Source: Psilocybe azurescens (taxonomy: Eukaryota > Basidiomycota > Agaricomycetes > Agaricales > Agrocybaceae). From it: 39,388 bases of DNA. The translations under genes were made by a program, and so were the position numbers. The notes under the pieces are model-generated. The model did not search any database, was not told where the DNA came from, and was given only the letters and a program-made list of their open reading frames with translations. The first letter of the stretch is position 1; every line of letters begins with the position of its first letter. Positions 1-10,905 of this stretch are shown piece after piece. The DNA lies in the NCBI GenBank assembly GCA_023853785.1, contig JAJIRX010000878.1, forward strand, positions 1-39,388, written 5' to 3'.

Positions 1-139
1 GGGACTATATTGCTTAGGGTATATTTCCTGAAACCCTACCAAGGTTCCCAAGCACAGTTGCTATTGGTTTAGGACCTCCTGGAACAGCAGGTGCCTTTAT
101 CATGAGGCAAATTACCTCTAGTATTGTGTGGCAATCGCT

Positions 140-515
140 GGCTGGGTGATCCCTCACTCACGTTGGCTGCATTGCAAATTACAAGTTCTTATAGTCAGAT
201 CTAGTAGACCACCATGTGCTGAGTTGTACACAAGATTTAAATTGCCAATACATTCAGTCCATGGGGCAATCACCCATGTGGTGCAGTGATGTCTGATCCC
301 TGAGCGGTTGATCACCTAATTCAGTGAACAGCCTTTGTGAAGCCTGGGCACGTGATCGCTTTTGCTAATTAATAAGGTTTACATCACTTGGCGATCACTT
401 GTTAAGAGACTGGTGGGTGTTACCCCTTGTAAGAGCCAAGGTCATTTCTTTAGGAGTTCTCCCTGGTATAGGACTAATAGCATGATCAATGGGACGGGCG
501 ATCACCTCGGGCGCT
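140..515. repeat. Iterated GATCAC/GTGATC motif region
   Basis: No gene is visible in 1-720. What stands out is a short near-palindromic motif, GATCAC or its complement GTGATC, usually extended to GCGATCAC or GATCACC. It recurs about every 50-100 bases, for example near 145, 309, 351, 391 and 500, with variants such as CAATCACCC near 267. Iterated short motifs near the end of a DNA transposon often serve as transposase binding sites, and the KDZ elements at the other end of the window show the same design. No matching terminal repeat was found, so the element type is unknown. Confidence 0.4.
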
Positions 516-726
516 CGGTTAGGGTTGCTTTGATAGCTGTGTAGGAAACTAAAGGTAGTCTTTGATTCGTAGCGCCGATTAATGGGCCACACTATACTTT
601 AGTTAGTTTGTAAAGTCTACTACACTCATTGGTCCACTAGGAAGTGAAGCCTCAATGCCTAATAGTCTGGTGTATCTCCTACCCTTCACTAGTATAATGT
701 ACTAGTTTATTACAGATAACAATAGC

Positions 727-1575
727 AAAAATAAGGGCCTCTGTGTCTCACTAGGAATTGTAAGCTCAGAATGGTTTACACCCTTTCACCAGGCACAGAA
801 GACAAGAGGTCAGCTGCTAATGAGTCTGACAGAGCCCAAAATGTCTCCAAAGAGACTACTTAATTGGATTTGAGCATCCCACTGGCACAGACGGCAGTCC
901 AAAAGCCAGATAAGGCCTGATGGGAGTCAATGCCAGGCATTTGCGTAATCTTTGATATGAGATACCTCAATGATGGAGATGGAGCTCTTCTGTTTGGCTA
1001 AATTCCTTGATTTTGAGTCAAAATACATTGACTCCAATATCATTAAAACAAGTAGATGTACCAATGCTTGCAAAAATTCTAGAAACATTCCAGGATCCTC
1101 AATCAAAGAACCATAATGTATTAAGGTTGATCCATTAATTTGAGTGCATAAGTTGACCACTGCTGAGCATAGGGAACTTTGGAAAATTTCTCCTGAAGAG
1201 TGGCATTGTCATGCAGATGGTCTGCTAGTTGAAGATGCCTCAAGAATGACTGGTATGCAAGTTTTGGCAGAGGTGTTGCTATGTCAAGTGTTATATATGA
1301 AATAAACTGAAGCTCAGAAATAAATTTGTAAGAGAGCAATCAATTTACATTCAATGGCAAAAATACAGAAATGGGCAGCTTCCTCATGCCTTTTACTGGG
1401 ATCAATAAAAATTTCATGTGACCAAGTTGGATCAAGGAGGAAGTCACTGAATGAGGCATGAAGAAATTTGATGGGCTTGTTGTTATCTGAGGCATCCGCA
1501 ATGGACAATAGATCAATGAGTATATAGGAGCTGAACAGTACCCAGGGTAAGTTGCATAAACAACTCCAGATTCAA
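727..1575 (-). pseudogene. Decayed NACHT NTPase gene copy, 3' half
   Basis: This is a diverged copy of about 13,545-14,340 and so corresponds to the region after the ATPase core of the NACHT gene at 13,910-15,586. Minus-strand peptides such as KPIKFLHASFSDFLLDPTW, IDPSKRHEEAAHFCIFAIEC and LHDNATLQEKF match the better copy (KFLHASFTDFLVDPT, IDPSKMHEEAAYFCISAIEC, LHDNATLREK). The frame is broken several times, and the intron acceptor near 1290 has changed from AG to AA. Nearly all CpGs of the other copy appear here as TpG or CpA. The P-loop half is missing. About 52 bp near 735-787 are absent from the 13.5-kb copy but present in the copy near 33,225-33,280, so these two belong to one subfamily. 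It cannot encode a functional protein. Confidence 0.8.
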
Positions 1576-2694
1576 ATAGGACTTGAATACAGGAAGACAC
1601 AATATTGGTTTATCAGATTTGACACTTTTCTGAGTTGTTCCTGAGGCTCTTTCCAGCTGCAGTAATGTATAGAGCTTAATTAAAATATGGCCAAACACTG
1701 AAAAAACTGAAAAAGGTATTTGATATGTACATTTGAAGTTTGAACTTTTGATCAGCTCTATTGCAAATTGACCACCAAAAACAAAACCAGCTTAAGGATG
1801 CTGATGGACCTTCCCCCTTGGTGCGGCCCTACACTTGTTGCCAATACCTACAACTTAGTGTATTTTGGAACTCGAGAAGAATATGTGCCAACTGTAGTAC
1901 CTGTACTCAGCGGAACTCATAAGCCCACCTCTAAAAGGAAAAACCAATGCAAAACATCCCAAGAGATGTCATTTTTATGACAGTCAAATAGGTGTTGCAT
2001 CATAAAGCATGCAATAAGAAGTACATTTCATTACATAGTTTATGAATGCCAAGAATGCTTGAGTCTCTGTATGTAGCAATCATAGGATTGAAAGAATGTT
2101 GGACACTGTCTAGGGAGCTAACACTGATGAACATTCTTGTGAGACTCTAGTGACAGATAATCTGTAGCCCATCAGCATTCTTCTCTGATAATAATGGAAA
2201 TCTGCCCACTATGTAAGCACACAGACTGGTCACGTTGTTGGGGGCTATATGTTTGTCAATCCTCATCATTGCTAATACATACTTCAACCTGAGCACCTTG
2301 AACATTAGGGTGTATGTAACATCTATCGAGAACTGTGCGAGACAAGGGAACATATATCAAAGAGAAGCTGGCATATCAGATTCCGGATGGGCTATCAACC
2401 CAAAGATCCACTATTGAGGCGGAGCCATCGATGTCAAGAGACCCCAGTGGTATAGGCTTTCCCCTTTGTGTCATATCAATATTTTCATCCTGATTCCAAT
2501 TGTGATTGTCATTGCTATTGTGCGATCAATATAGACCTACAGAGACTCATCAAAGATAGAGGTGTTTAATTTTTGAGCCCAGCAGGAAATCTCATGATAG
2601 GTTTTGCATCACATTGAGACTTAGTCGGTTTAGCTGTGAGAACTGAAGGAGATCTTTCAGCACCTTCAAAGCTCCAAGTTGATTAAATTCCAGA
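1576..2694. other. AT-rich stretch with no recognisable gene
   Basis: Only short open frames occur in all six frames, none with a motif I recognise. CpG is scarce and TpG/CpA common, as in the flanking transposon debris. Homology to the NACHT copy ends at about 1575. Confidence 0.5.
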
Positions 2695-3216
2695 TTAATC
2701 TGTCATAGCATGGATTCTCTTCATTGTCATGACCACCACGACTCCATCTATAGACATACAAAGAAAGGAGCAGATACTCATAGCAGAATTTGGAGTATCC
2801 ATGTGGGGCAGCTGAAACAAGTTGTTAAAAACATAGGCTAGGTTACCATCTTTGAGAGCTGGCATGACCTTGTCATAAAAGCTGATCATTTGCAATAAGA
2901 AGAATGTGGCAAATGTGCATACCCCTGGCATTGTGGCAATTGAATGTCCACTGTGAATGATGCTTGGAAGGTTTTTGATGCTCTTGGCTGTGTGTTGTAT
3001 GTCCTGCCAGGCAGACCAGCAAAATGGGACAAGCGCTGAGAAATGCACTTTGTTTGCATGGTTACAAAGTGCATGTGATGTGAGTGCAATAGATGAGATA
3101 CTCAATATGTCCAATGTTCTGGATGCCTTGTCCATAATGTTGTCCACAAGCTTGACAGGTAGTGTAGGAAGAACCTGAGTGTACTGAAGTTCTGGAAAGT
3201 GGGACATGACTCCCAT
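2695..3216 (-). CDS. Possible F-box-like protein fragment (173 aa)
   Basis: An open frame of 173 codons, long for this AT-rich neighbourhood. The N-terminal part (residues about 18-60) has an F-box-like spacing: a leucine-proline start (LPVKLVDNIMD), a hydrophobic-serine middle (LDILSISSIALTSHAL) and a later HANKVHFSAL segment. In known families this domain binds Skp1 in ubiquitin ligases, and basidiomycetes carry many variable copies of such genes. The rest (for example SIATMPGVCTFATFF) is not a motif I know. The frame starts with MGVMSHFPEL and no upstream exon is obvious. It may be a remnant of a longer gene. The assignment rests on a loose pattern only. Confidence 0.33.
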   Translation of the reverse strand: MGVMSHFPELQYTQVLPTLPVKLVDNIMDKASRTLDILSISSIALTSHALCNHANKVHFSALVPFCWSAWQDIQHTAKSIKNLPSIIHSGHSIATMPGVCTFATFFLLQMISFYDKVMPALKDGNLAYVFNNLFQLPHMDTPNSAMSICSFLCMSIDGVVVVMTMKRIHAMTD

Positions 3217-4275
3217 TCAAGGTCCTGTTCAGATTGTTCAGTTTGCACTCTGAGTGGCGACATGCATATGCATAGGGGAAGGGAATGACTTTCAGTTTAT
3301 GTAACCCTGTTCTCACATCAGATATCAGGAATAAATATAGCTTTGGTCAATTTCATTCGAGCGTAGCAGAAAAATTTAACTTTTTGCCCCTTTTTCTCCA
3401 GCACAAGTAGTCATGGCTGGCTTAAATACCTGGGATAAAGGACCAATTACTAGGAAAATATGCATGAGATACATGTTAAGCATATCATTCTCCCTGTTCT
3501 CATCTTCTTCTGTCACTATAACTGGGCACAACCATTTATGTCACATGTACTTTCTACTGGATTCATGCAGCCTCTCAAAGGCCCCAAGGTTTCACAAACA
3601 TCACAAAGTAGATATTTTTTATAAGGGCTCGTGAACCCCCTCTCTCTTTCTATATAGGGGATATTTTTCCTATGTTTTTCATATATTTTGATGGCTGTGA
3701 AAAAAATATGAAAATTTCAACATATAAGGACACTAGGTGTCAGGTTTGACTTTCTTTGAACACAAATAAGACAGCTAACTTTTTTAAGAGTTCCTGAATG
3801 AGTTCAGCAAAGATCTCTAGTAATGGTGGAACCTGTGTATGTCATCTGCTTATATGAAAAATGGAATATAAATCTAACCAGTGCCGGAAACAGTCTGTAA
3901 GAGCATGATTCTGTCTCATTAAACTCAAAAATGCCTTCTTGACCTCTAGCGCCCTATATTTCAAGTTTTAGCCTTCAAAAAATAAAATTTTCTAAGCCCT
4001 CGGAACCTCCCCCCTCCCCTCCCTACCTCAGGTCACGGGCTAAAATTCCGGGGCCCCCTTGCAGCGTCTGGGACTTTCAATTCAGTTGAATTTGAAGTCG
4101 ACCACGTCTTTAAGTCCCACTATCTTGCTTAGAGCCAATAGCACATTCTGTACTATCCTGCATTCCCTTTCTTTGCTACTAGTACTGCCAACAAGTCATG
4201 GACGCCGTTGCCGCAAATATGGACATAACTTATGATTAGAATAACAAGTCCTCCAAGATGCTCACTCTTTACTAT
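3217..4275. other. Transition from CpG-poor to normal-composition DNA
   Basis: No gene seen. Up to about 3,900 the sequence is AT-rich with poly-T/A tracts. From about 3,950 there are CpGs and a C-rich stretch near 4,008-4,025. A sharp change of composition just before the DUF6533 gene suggests the edge of a transposon block. Confidence 0.45.
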
Positions 4276-5746
4276 CTACCACTCCTGCAATTCGATTTGA
4301 AGGGTATGAAGCTCTGTTAGGAACTCGGTGAGGTTTTCAAGATCTATGCTTGTCTCAGCAAGATCGAGCGTCTGCATGTTCATAATCATGCGGCAGCACT
4401 ATCTCGCTCAATCTCAGGAATGCAGAAAGCGTACTGAATTGAACACACACCCCAATTGACAATATAGATATCGGCCATCTGCACTCCGACGGAAATGAGT
4501 GGTAGAAGCTTTGGTTGTATACCATACAAAGACTTACCCAAAGACGATATGAGCTTTCGAGACTTGATTCAGGATCGCCAAGGGTGTCATGGCTGCAAAA
4601 ATGGCTATTTCAAAGGACGTCAATAAATTGAGCGTCCTGTGTGTTAATAATGGCAATGAGACAAGCTTACAGCACACTATGAACATTATCCATGCCCCAT
4701 CGCGAGTAACAAGTCTCACAACCGGCACTTTCATCTTGATCAGGTCGTATTTGACCGCTGTCAATACTCCCAGTAATACGTGTGTAGCCCAGACAGAAGC
4801 ACTTGAATACCGACATGGTAGAAGGATAAGCTATGCCGTATTTTTTGGGGGGACAGGTGGCTTGAGGTTTTGGCTCACCAGAAATAAAGCACTGAAGAGT
4901 GCGTCTCACAACTGTCGCAAACACCATCATACCGCACATCAACCGACCTCGGTCCAAAGACCGCATCAACCCCAATCTGCCCACAAAGAGAAACAGGAGG
5001 AACGCCCCTACACGCTTATCTCTCTGATGCAGAGCATATACTACATGACGAGTGAGTTTCAAAAATAGAAACAGAAATGGAAATGAAGTGGAAATTATTC
5101 AGACAATGCACAATAACTGAGGAGACGGATAATACGAGGGTGGGGGAGCGTACCTCGAAAGCATGAAATGCTATCCAATGCAGCGACCAAAACGCACCCA
5201 GCAATTATCTGAAATATAAACCACCTCTTACAATTCCTCTCGGGCACGTCCGTGGATGATAATGTCCAAAATACTAAGAACACGTTGACGCTAACAAAGC
5301 CATCAGCCAATCGTATGTAAAGACCAGACCGCAAAGCGGATGATGGGACCACGGATGGAGGGTTGAATGAAGAACTGACCAACCTCTGTGCGATAATACC
5401 CACGTATCGAGCGATCATGTATATGACCCTTACGGCTGATAGAGGTAATCTAATTCAAGAACCCGTTCCGCTTAATGAACTGGTAATTTAAAACGATAGA
5501 ACAAACATGCCCTGTCCATGTTGAACATAACATGCGAGTGTGAGACATACCTCCAGATATACCGAATCTCCTCATTCAGCGTGATCACATATTCGTACAC
5601 GAGAACTGCTAGTGAAGCCACTTTTCCATGATAGTATAAGCAATAAAGCTTCAGCTTATCGGGCAAAGGACGGACGTACATGTGGACCATTTTCGAATGT
5701 TAATATTCTGCGCTAGCTCTCGAGATAGGATATCCGGGTCATCCAT
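4276..5746 (-). CDS. DUF6533 multi-pass membrane protein
   Basis: This is a spliced gene that can be followed from ATG to stop. It starts at ATG 5746 (MDDPDILSRELAQNINIRKW). The first intron (GT near 5685, AG near 5640) joins this to LASLAVLVYEYVITLNEEIR, the diagnostic first helix of DUF6533. Later exons give SAVRVIYMIARYVGIIAQR, then CKRWFIFQIIAGCVLVAALD, VYALHQRDKRVGAFLLFLFV, HVLLGVLTAVKYDLIKMKVP with VVRLVTRDGAWIMFIV, and finally RMIMNMQTLDLAETSIDLEN, ending with QEW and TAG at 4276-4278. These match the family's order of helices and its RVYAL and VRDG landmarks. The family is abundant in Agaricomycetes and is a predicted seven-helix plasma-membrane protein of unknown ligand and function. 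I saw no stop or frameshift, but the internal exon borders around 5,050-5,350 and 4,800-4,900 are not settled. It is the best candidate for a working cellular gene here. Confidence 0.78.
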
Positions 5747-6560
5747 CAACAAGGGCGGCAAGACCAAAACTCTAGAGGAAGAGAATGTCGCGAAGGGGGA
5801 TGGAGGGGAAAATGATCATGGGGGAGGAAGATATCTCTACATTATGACTACACTAGGGTTTAAAGGGAGGAGACGACCTGTGAGAATTACACCGATTACC
5901 CAGGGCGCCGTTCGGGCCGCCATGTCCAGATCAAATTAATTGCTCAACATGTACTGATGAATAGCAACATCTGAGCATATTGTGACAAGCGCCTTCCCTT
6001 TTTCGATTGGAAGGTATCTTCTAAATCAATTCAAGCCTTCTCAGAGAGTCAGCCTACAGGGCATCAACTGATTACTACTTACTCTGCACCTCCATGTCGT
6101 AGATAGTTCTTAGTAGTCGGATTTATATTTACGTAGTTTATTGTGAGTTTTATCGAATAGCTACATCACGGTCGTATTTATTACTCCGGCGGCTACAGAG
6201 CATTCGGCGGTTCCTACATTTGCGTAATTCTTATGGTAAAGTTGATAAATGATCGATCGTCTGATTGACCTAGTGCATAAGTATGTAACACTGACAGCTG
6301 CTGCTTAGTAATTCAGTAATTGAATTGTCCCTATCCGGTCCCACATAGGCTAAATATAGACTACGAACGATTCGATGATTTGTGGCGGTAGCAGGGCAAC
6401 AAGTTCTCATAGTCTCCAAGGATCCCCATTCCCGGTCACAGTCGGACATTGATATGTTCCTCGTACTTCAATTACTTGCAATAGCTATTTTCACAAGTCA
6501 TAGATTCAGGGGCTTCCGCAGGCTCCTCCACTTACCCCTGATTTAAACTAGGTATAAATG
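5747..6560. other. Upstream region of the DUF6533 gene, no gene seen
   Basis: No convincing coding sequence. This includes the presumed promoter side of the DUF6533 gene. Base composition is normal (CpG present), with no repeat matching the rest of the window. Confidence 0.4.
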
Positions 6561-8060
6561 CAGCAGAAGATTCAGAAACTGGTAAAATGTCGCTTTTTCT
6601 TGTTGCGCGATCTTCCGGTAACATAATACCCACCATCCTAATATCATATCTCCTCCCAAGATCGTCGATACGCGATTTCAAGATCTTACCGACAGTGCCT
6701 CCATTGAATGATAACTGGAATAATCATGACTGCAACATCGCTGATGTCTTAACATCTTGACAACGCCAACACCGACTACCGACGGCACCCTAGATTTTGC
6801 CTCGAATTGCACGGTGGATCTCTGTACCCTCACCATATATCCCTTGTCTACCTATGCGCTATGTACTGCATCCCTGGATATATCATTTAAAAATCCGTCA
6901 CAATGGGTAAATATTCCTGGGCACAAAAGGAGGGATTGGGATACCTGACATCAAATTCCTTTGCGGTAAAGAGGAAGATCGCCACATAATGCGGACCCTC
7001 AAATGCGCCTGGTAGGGATGATGGTGCCACCATTGTTTCAAAATGGATTCCTATAAAGGCAATATTTTGCAACATCCGCCCACATAGGCAGCAGTCCAAA
7101 AGCCAGACCAGGGCTCATAGGAGCCCCTACTGCGTCGGTCCATGGTCCGTGTCAATTTGAGTGGACCTGAATTTTTGTACTTCGAATATCTCTTCGTCCG
7201 CCACTCCAGAGTTTTTGCAAAACAAAAACAGAATGCATTCATCATCAATCCCAGAATGCCGGAACGATCGACCACCAAAACAACGATGAGTGCGATTTCA
7301 ACCAAAGAACAGACTGGTTCAACAGGCGATGGGCCCAAACGTGAGGATAAATTACCGATGTTACACATGATTGAATTTCCCAGCTAGGAAGATGGTCGTT
7401 CATCCTCGTTCAAACCACTTATGATGGATCAACTACATGTAATATTTCTATCCCATTCGATCAGCTTGGAAACTGACTAGTATGGCGAGTAGATTGTAAT
7501 CTCAATTCCCACAAAATCACCCGATTTATTGGAGAGAAATTAAGGCTGGCTTCGAATTCAAAGATTATGGTACGATTGGACCTTCTTCATGCAGACCCCA
7601 AATGTACAACGTACATCTGCTATGACTGACTATAGTTTTTGCTCAATAGAATAGTCTTTGGAAAGCTTCCAAATTGTGTGATCTTCTGCGGCAATACTGC
7701 GGTAATCCAGCGCTGTCAGCCAAACTCTGAATAACTTAGTGTTGAACACGACAATGTATCGAGTATCTAGCTTGTAGGACATTAATTTTGTATAAAGGCG
7801 AACACATTTTAGGGAGGAAAAGCATCCCAAATCATGGTCAACTTCTTCGCATCTGCTGCTACTCTTCTCGCCATTTCCATCGCTGATTTGACCACTTCCC
7901 AAAGGTCTGGCGAGTCCTGAAACTATTCCGGTCGTTGTCCCAGCACCCATCAGCTTCAACATGTACTTTATCCATCCTTGACGGACCAGTTTGAATTCGC
8001 TGACAGCGTACCGATAGCACATCTCTTGGAGTCAGCAGCTCTGGAATCGACATACTTCCT
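6560..8060 (-). other. Unresolved minus-strand open frames, possible membrane gene
   Basis: Several minus-strand frames line up here: 7051-7368 contains a hydrophobic stretch (LVEIALIVVLVVDRSGILGL) followed by a basic tail, 6887-7099 follows in another frame, and 7630-8022 contains YAVSEFKLVRQGWIKYMLKL. The order and the CpG-containing composition would fit one or two small intron-rich or decayed genes, possibly another membrane protein like its neighbour. I could not join them with good splice sites and recognise no family, so no product is assigned. Confidence 0.25.
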
Positions 8061-8310
8061 CCTCACCCGTTCGTGCAACCTCACTACAGATTCCTTCTCT
8101 TCAGATGTGAACAAGGTATGATGAGCATCCTCACTGCATCGTATCAGGAAATGCTAGGCAACTGTATCGTCCGGGTGTAATTGAACGAAGCTCTTTTCTG
8201 TTGGTCTTGTCTCGCTTGTTGTTATAAAGATAATGAAAGCTATTTATAAACAAAAAGAGCGTAGTTAACTACTGTAACACCTTTTTGCTAATATTCCGGC
8301 AGAGGTTAAA

Positions 8311-8327
8311 CCCCCCCCCCCCCCCCC
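8311..8327. repeat. Poly-C tract (17 C)
   Basis: An uninterrupted run of 17 C on the plus strand in non-coding DNA. Such runs are length-unstable and are read unreliably, so the count itself is uncertain. Confidence 0.95.
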
Positions 8328-8944
8328 GAAGCGCAATAGAGGGGTGTAAACGGCCTATCTACCGCCGCATCATAGTCCGTGCATGACTATCACCAACCGA
8401 AGCCAGAAGCCTCAGCCTCCCCTACAGCGCTAATCTTCCCCAACATCCATCCACCCTGTGCTATAAAAGTTGTTGACCATCGTACAACACGCTCTGCGAC
8501 AATTTAAAAGTCAGTTACCACAAGAATGAATCGTGAGATGAACAAATGCCTTAGATCGTCGTAGCCCTAACCCGATAGCACAGTGACATCCGTTCTCTAC
8601 TGATTGGTGTCAGCGTAATCCAATGAACGAGATTAGCTGTGAAACTTACCCAAAAATTTGAGAGAGTCATCTTTCATGAACGCGAGGCAGTCATGACTCG
8701 ATCTCCGTTAAAAAGGGAGCAATAAACCCTGGGACGATGCGGATAATCACCCTTAGCCGGAGAATGACAGGTTTGGTTCGCGGTTCCACGGTTTGCGGAA
8801 GATAATACATTGCGTTAACACTTGCGAGATATCTTGATAATGGCGCATGATAAATCCTAACGGCGGTCTGAATGAGCTTATGGCTTGCAGGAAGGCGGTG
8901 TGTGGTGTAAAGGTTGGATTGGGGGCCGAGAGCTTGGTTTAAAG

Positions 8945-9190
8945 CTCGGCCTGACATACATGGCGCATGGAAGGGGGGAATAGCGAGTTAAGGAGGCGGG
9001 ATGTGAGTTCGGTAGACGTCAAAACATCGCAACAGGCCCTCTGCGTCATGAATCACTGAATGGAAAAAGTGTTGTCAGCAAAAGACATCAGAAATAGCAC
9101 AAGATACGTACCATGTGTCATATCATCTTCACCGGACATTCGTAACTCATCCCACAGCTCAGAACCCATCCTGTACCCTATCGCTAGTCG
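8945..9190. repeat. Diverged direct repeat, unit 1
   Basis: This matches about 9425-9640 as a diverged direct repeat: both contain a 'tgagttcgg(t/c)(a/g)gacgtc' block, then 'c(a/g)acaggacccc'-like and 'gtcatg(a/c)atc(a/g)ctgaat' blocks, then a conserved CATC-rich end. No coding function was recognised. It lies just downstream of the 3' end of SEC61 pseudogene A. Confidence 0.6.
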
Positions 9191-9233
9191 GCCCTTCCTC
9201 AACAACACTGTGTCGTGACGACAGAAGCCGCGC

Positions 9234-9337
9234 AAATGCACAGTTTGCCGGAAATCGATACGTCATGGCAGGAGTATATGCGGCGTTTGATAGAACCACA
9301 GGCGATGCGAAAATGCACAGTTTGCCGGAAATCGATA
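9234..9337. repeat. Two exact 27-bp direct repeats
   Basis: An identical 27-base string occupies 9234-9260 and 9311-9337, separated by 50 bases. Its core is CAGTTTGCCGGAAATCGATA. Exact identity contrasts with the older 8945/9425 pair around it and implies a recent event. No gene is affected. Confidence 0.85.
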
Positions 9338-9424
9338 TGTTGCGTTAGAGAGTAAAATCTTCGCAGTGGGGCGGCAGTACACGCACGGGCCAGAGCCGAT
9401 AATCGAGGCTGATGTTCTATCACA

Positions 9425-9640
9425 TCGGTGGGTACGAGTCGATGGAATGACGAGGTAAGAAAGCGGATATGAGTTCGGCGGACGTCGGAATGTCACGACA
9501 GGACCCCTGAGTCATGCATCGCTGAATCCAAGGAGTGTCATGAACAAGACACGCCGGGAATAACACAAGGAACGTACGTCGTCTTTGCCGGTTCACAAGC
9601 CATCTCACAACTGAGAATCCAGCCCATAATCCTCATCACT
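9425..9640. repeat. Diverged direct repeat, unit 2
   Basis: Second unit of the pair starting at about 8945, in the same orientation, about 480 bp further on. The two copies differ at many positions, so the duplication is old. Confidence 0.6.
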
Positions 9641-9789
9641 CTGCACCTTCCCCACTCAATGAATCTAATGCTAGACCCAAAGCTTCATACGCACCTCCCA
9701 CCGACAGCAGACAGTCACCGACATATATCTATCGCATACACCATTTGTAAGTGTGCCATCCATCGTGCAGAGATAGGCAAAGCTCACCT

Positions 9790-10905
9790 GGCGGTCCTTC
9801 AGCTGCTTCGCTACATCCCTTGGCCCACTCCCTGAGATCTCAATCAACGTCCCACTAAACAGTGCACACGCACTGAGCATGAAGACGATGTAGATCGTTG
9901 TGTGGATCAGGTCCAGGACAGGTGTTTTGATCGTGTGTGGTCGCGACATGTCGTATGCAATACCACCTGTGGCGCTATGTTGTGGGCAGTGTTCGAGGTG
10001 CTGAAGACCGAAGGGAACGAAATGTAACGAGTAGCTAGAGAATGGTGATAACACGTTAGCCAAAATTCCAACATCTTTAGGAAAAGAAAATATAGAACTA
10101 ACCTCGCAAACACCCAAAATATTAACCAGCCAGTTCCGCGGGAACCGAGTCGCCAGTATCTGCGACACAATGAACACGTTGCCCGTCAATACGCTCTGCC
10201 GATGTTAACAAAGGGAAGCAAGAAGGCCTGCCAGACGATCGAGTCGAGATGTTGGTCACGATGAACAGGTTGATGCCCGATCCCAGGCCGCACCCCTTCT
10301 GCAGGAGCTCGTCCGCGATGATCACGATGAGCGCGGCGACGATGAGGTGAATGATGAGTAAGAGGCAGGCCCCGGCCCAGAGGTCGGACGGCTCGCCGTA
10401 GAGCCCTATGAGCATGTAGACCATGGCTTGGCTGAGGACGATGACGAGAGTGAAGACTGCGAAATTGTAGTCAGTATATGCGCTTCTTTGCGTGTGTGCA
10501 TATATAGGTGATGAAGAGATTGGAAAAAGAAGAGAAGGGTACAGATGGAGCAGGGTTGGAACGAACACGATACAAGATGACATGACACTCACGTTTCTGA
10601 GCACCATTGAACAACGCCCGACCTTCCTTAAGCCTGAAATCGACATCGATAAGGTTCGCACCGGCCAAAAGCTGCATGATCGTTCAGGAAGTGATAATAG
10701 CCTTGATACCGAGTTCCATGATCGTTCCACGGCAAGTATAACGCGCATACAGTAGAGCGGGTCGGAGGAGTTGAAAGACATGACACCGTACAGGGGCACC
10801 TGCGAGCACACTAGAAAGATAGCACCTTGTGACACGACGGTCTGTACGTGTTGTGTGCGGTTTAATGAAAGGAAACGTACTTTCAATCTGGCGAACAAAC
10901 TTGTG
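9790..10905 (-). pseudogene. SEC61A: SEC61-alpha pseudogene A
   Basis: SEC61-alpha is the pore subunit of the ER protein translocon. Minus-strand peptides in the right order show it: IFLVCSQVPLYGVMSFNSSD and DPLYCMRVILA, then MELGIKAIITS, IMQLLAGANLIDVDFRLKE, YGEPSDLWAGACLLLIIH, DELLQKGCGLGSGINLFIV, then FIVSQILATRFPRNWLVN and finally SGSGPRDVAKQLKDRQ. Introns remain between the blocks, so this is a DNA-level duplicate rather than a processed copy. It is dead. A few bases are missing after MRVILA, and a TGA replaces the Gly codon after IITS. The central part of the protein, roughly 150 residues between the VNIGR-like segment near 10,195 and the next block, is deleted. The last exon is absent. 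A true SEC61-alpha has about 475 residues. Confidence 0.9.

Noticed and set aside
9790..10905. SEC61-alpha copy as a retrotransposed (processed) pseudogene
   Set aside because: Introns at several positions and the non-coding flanks are duplicated too, so it is a DNA-level segmental copy.
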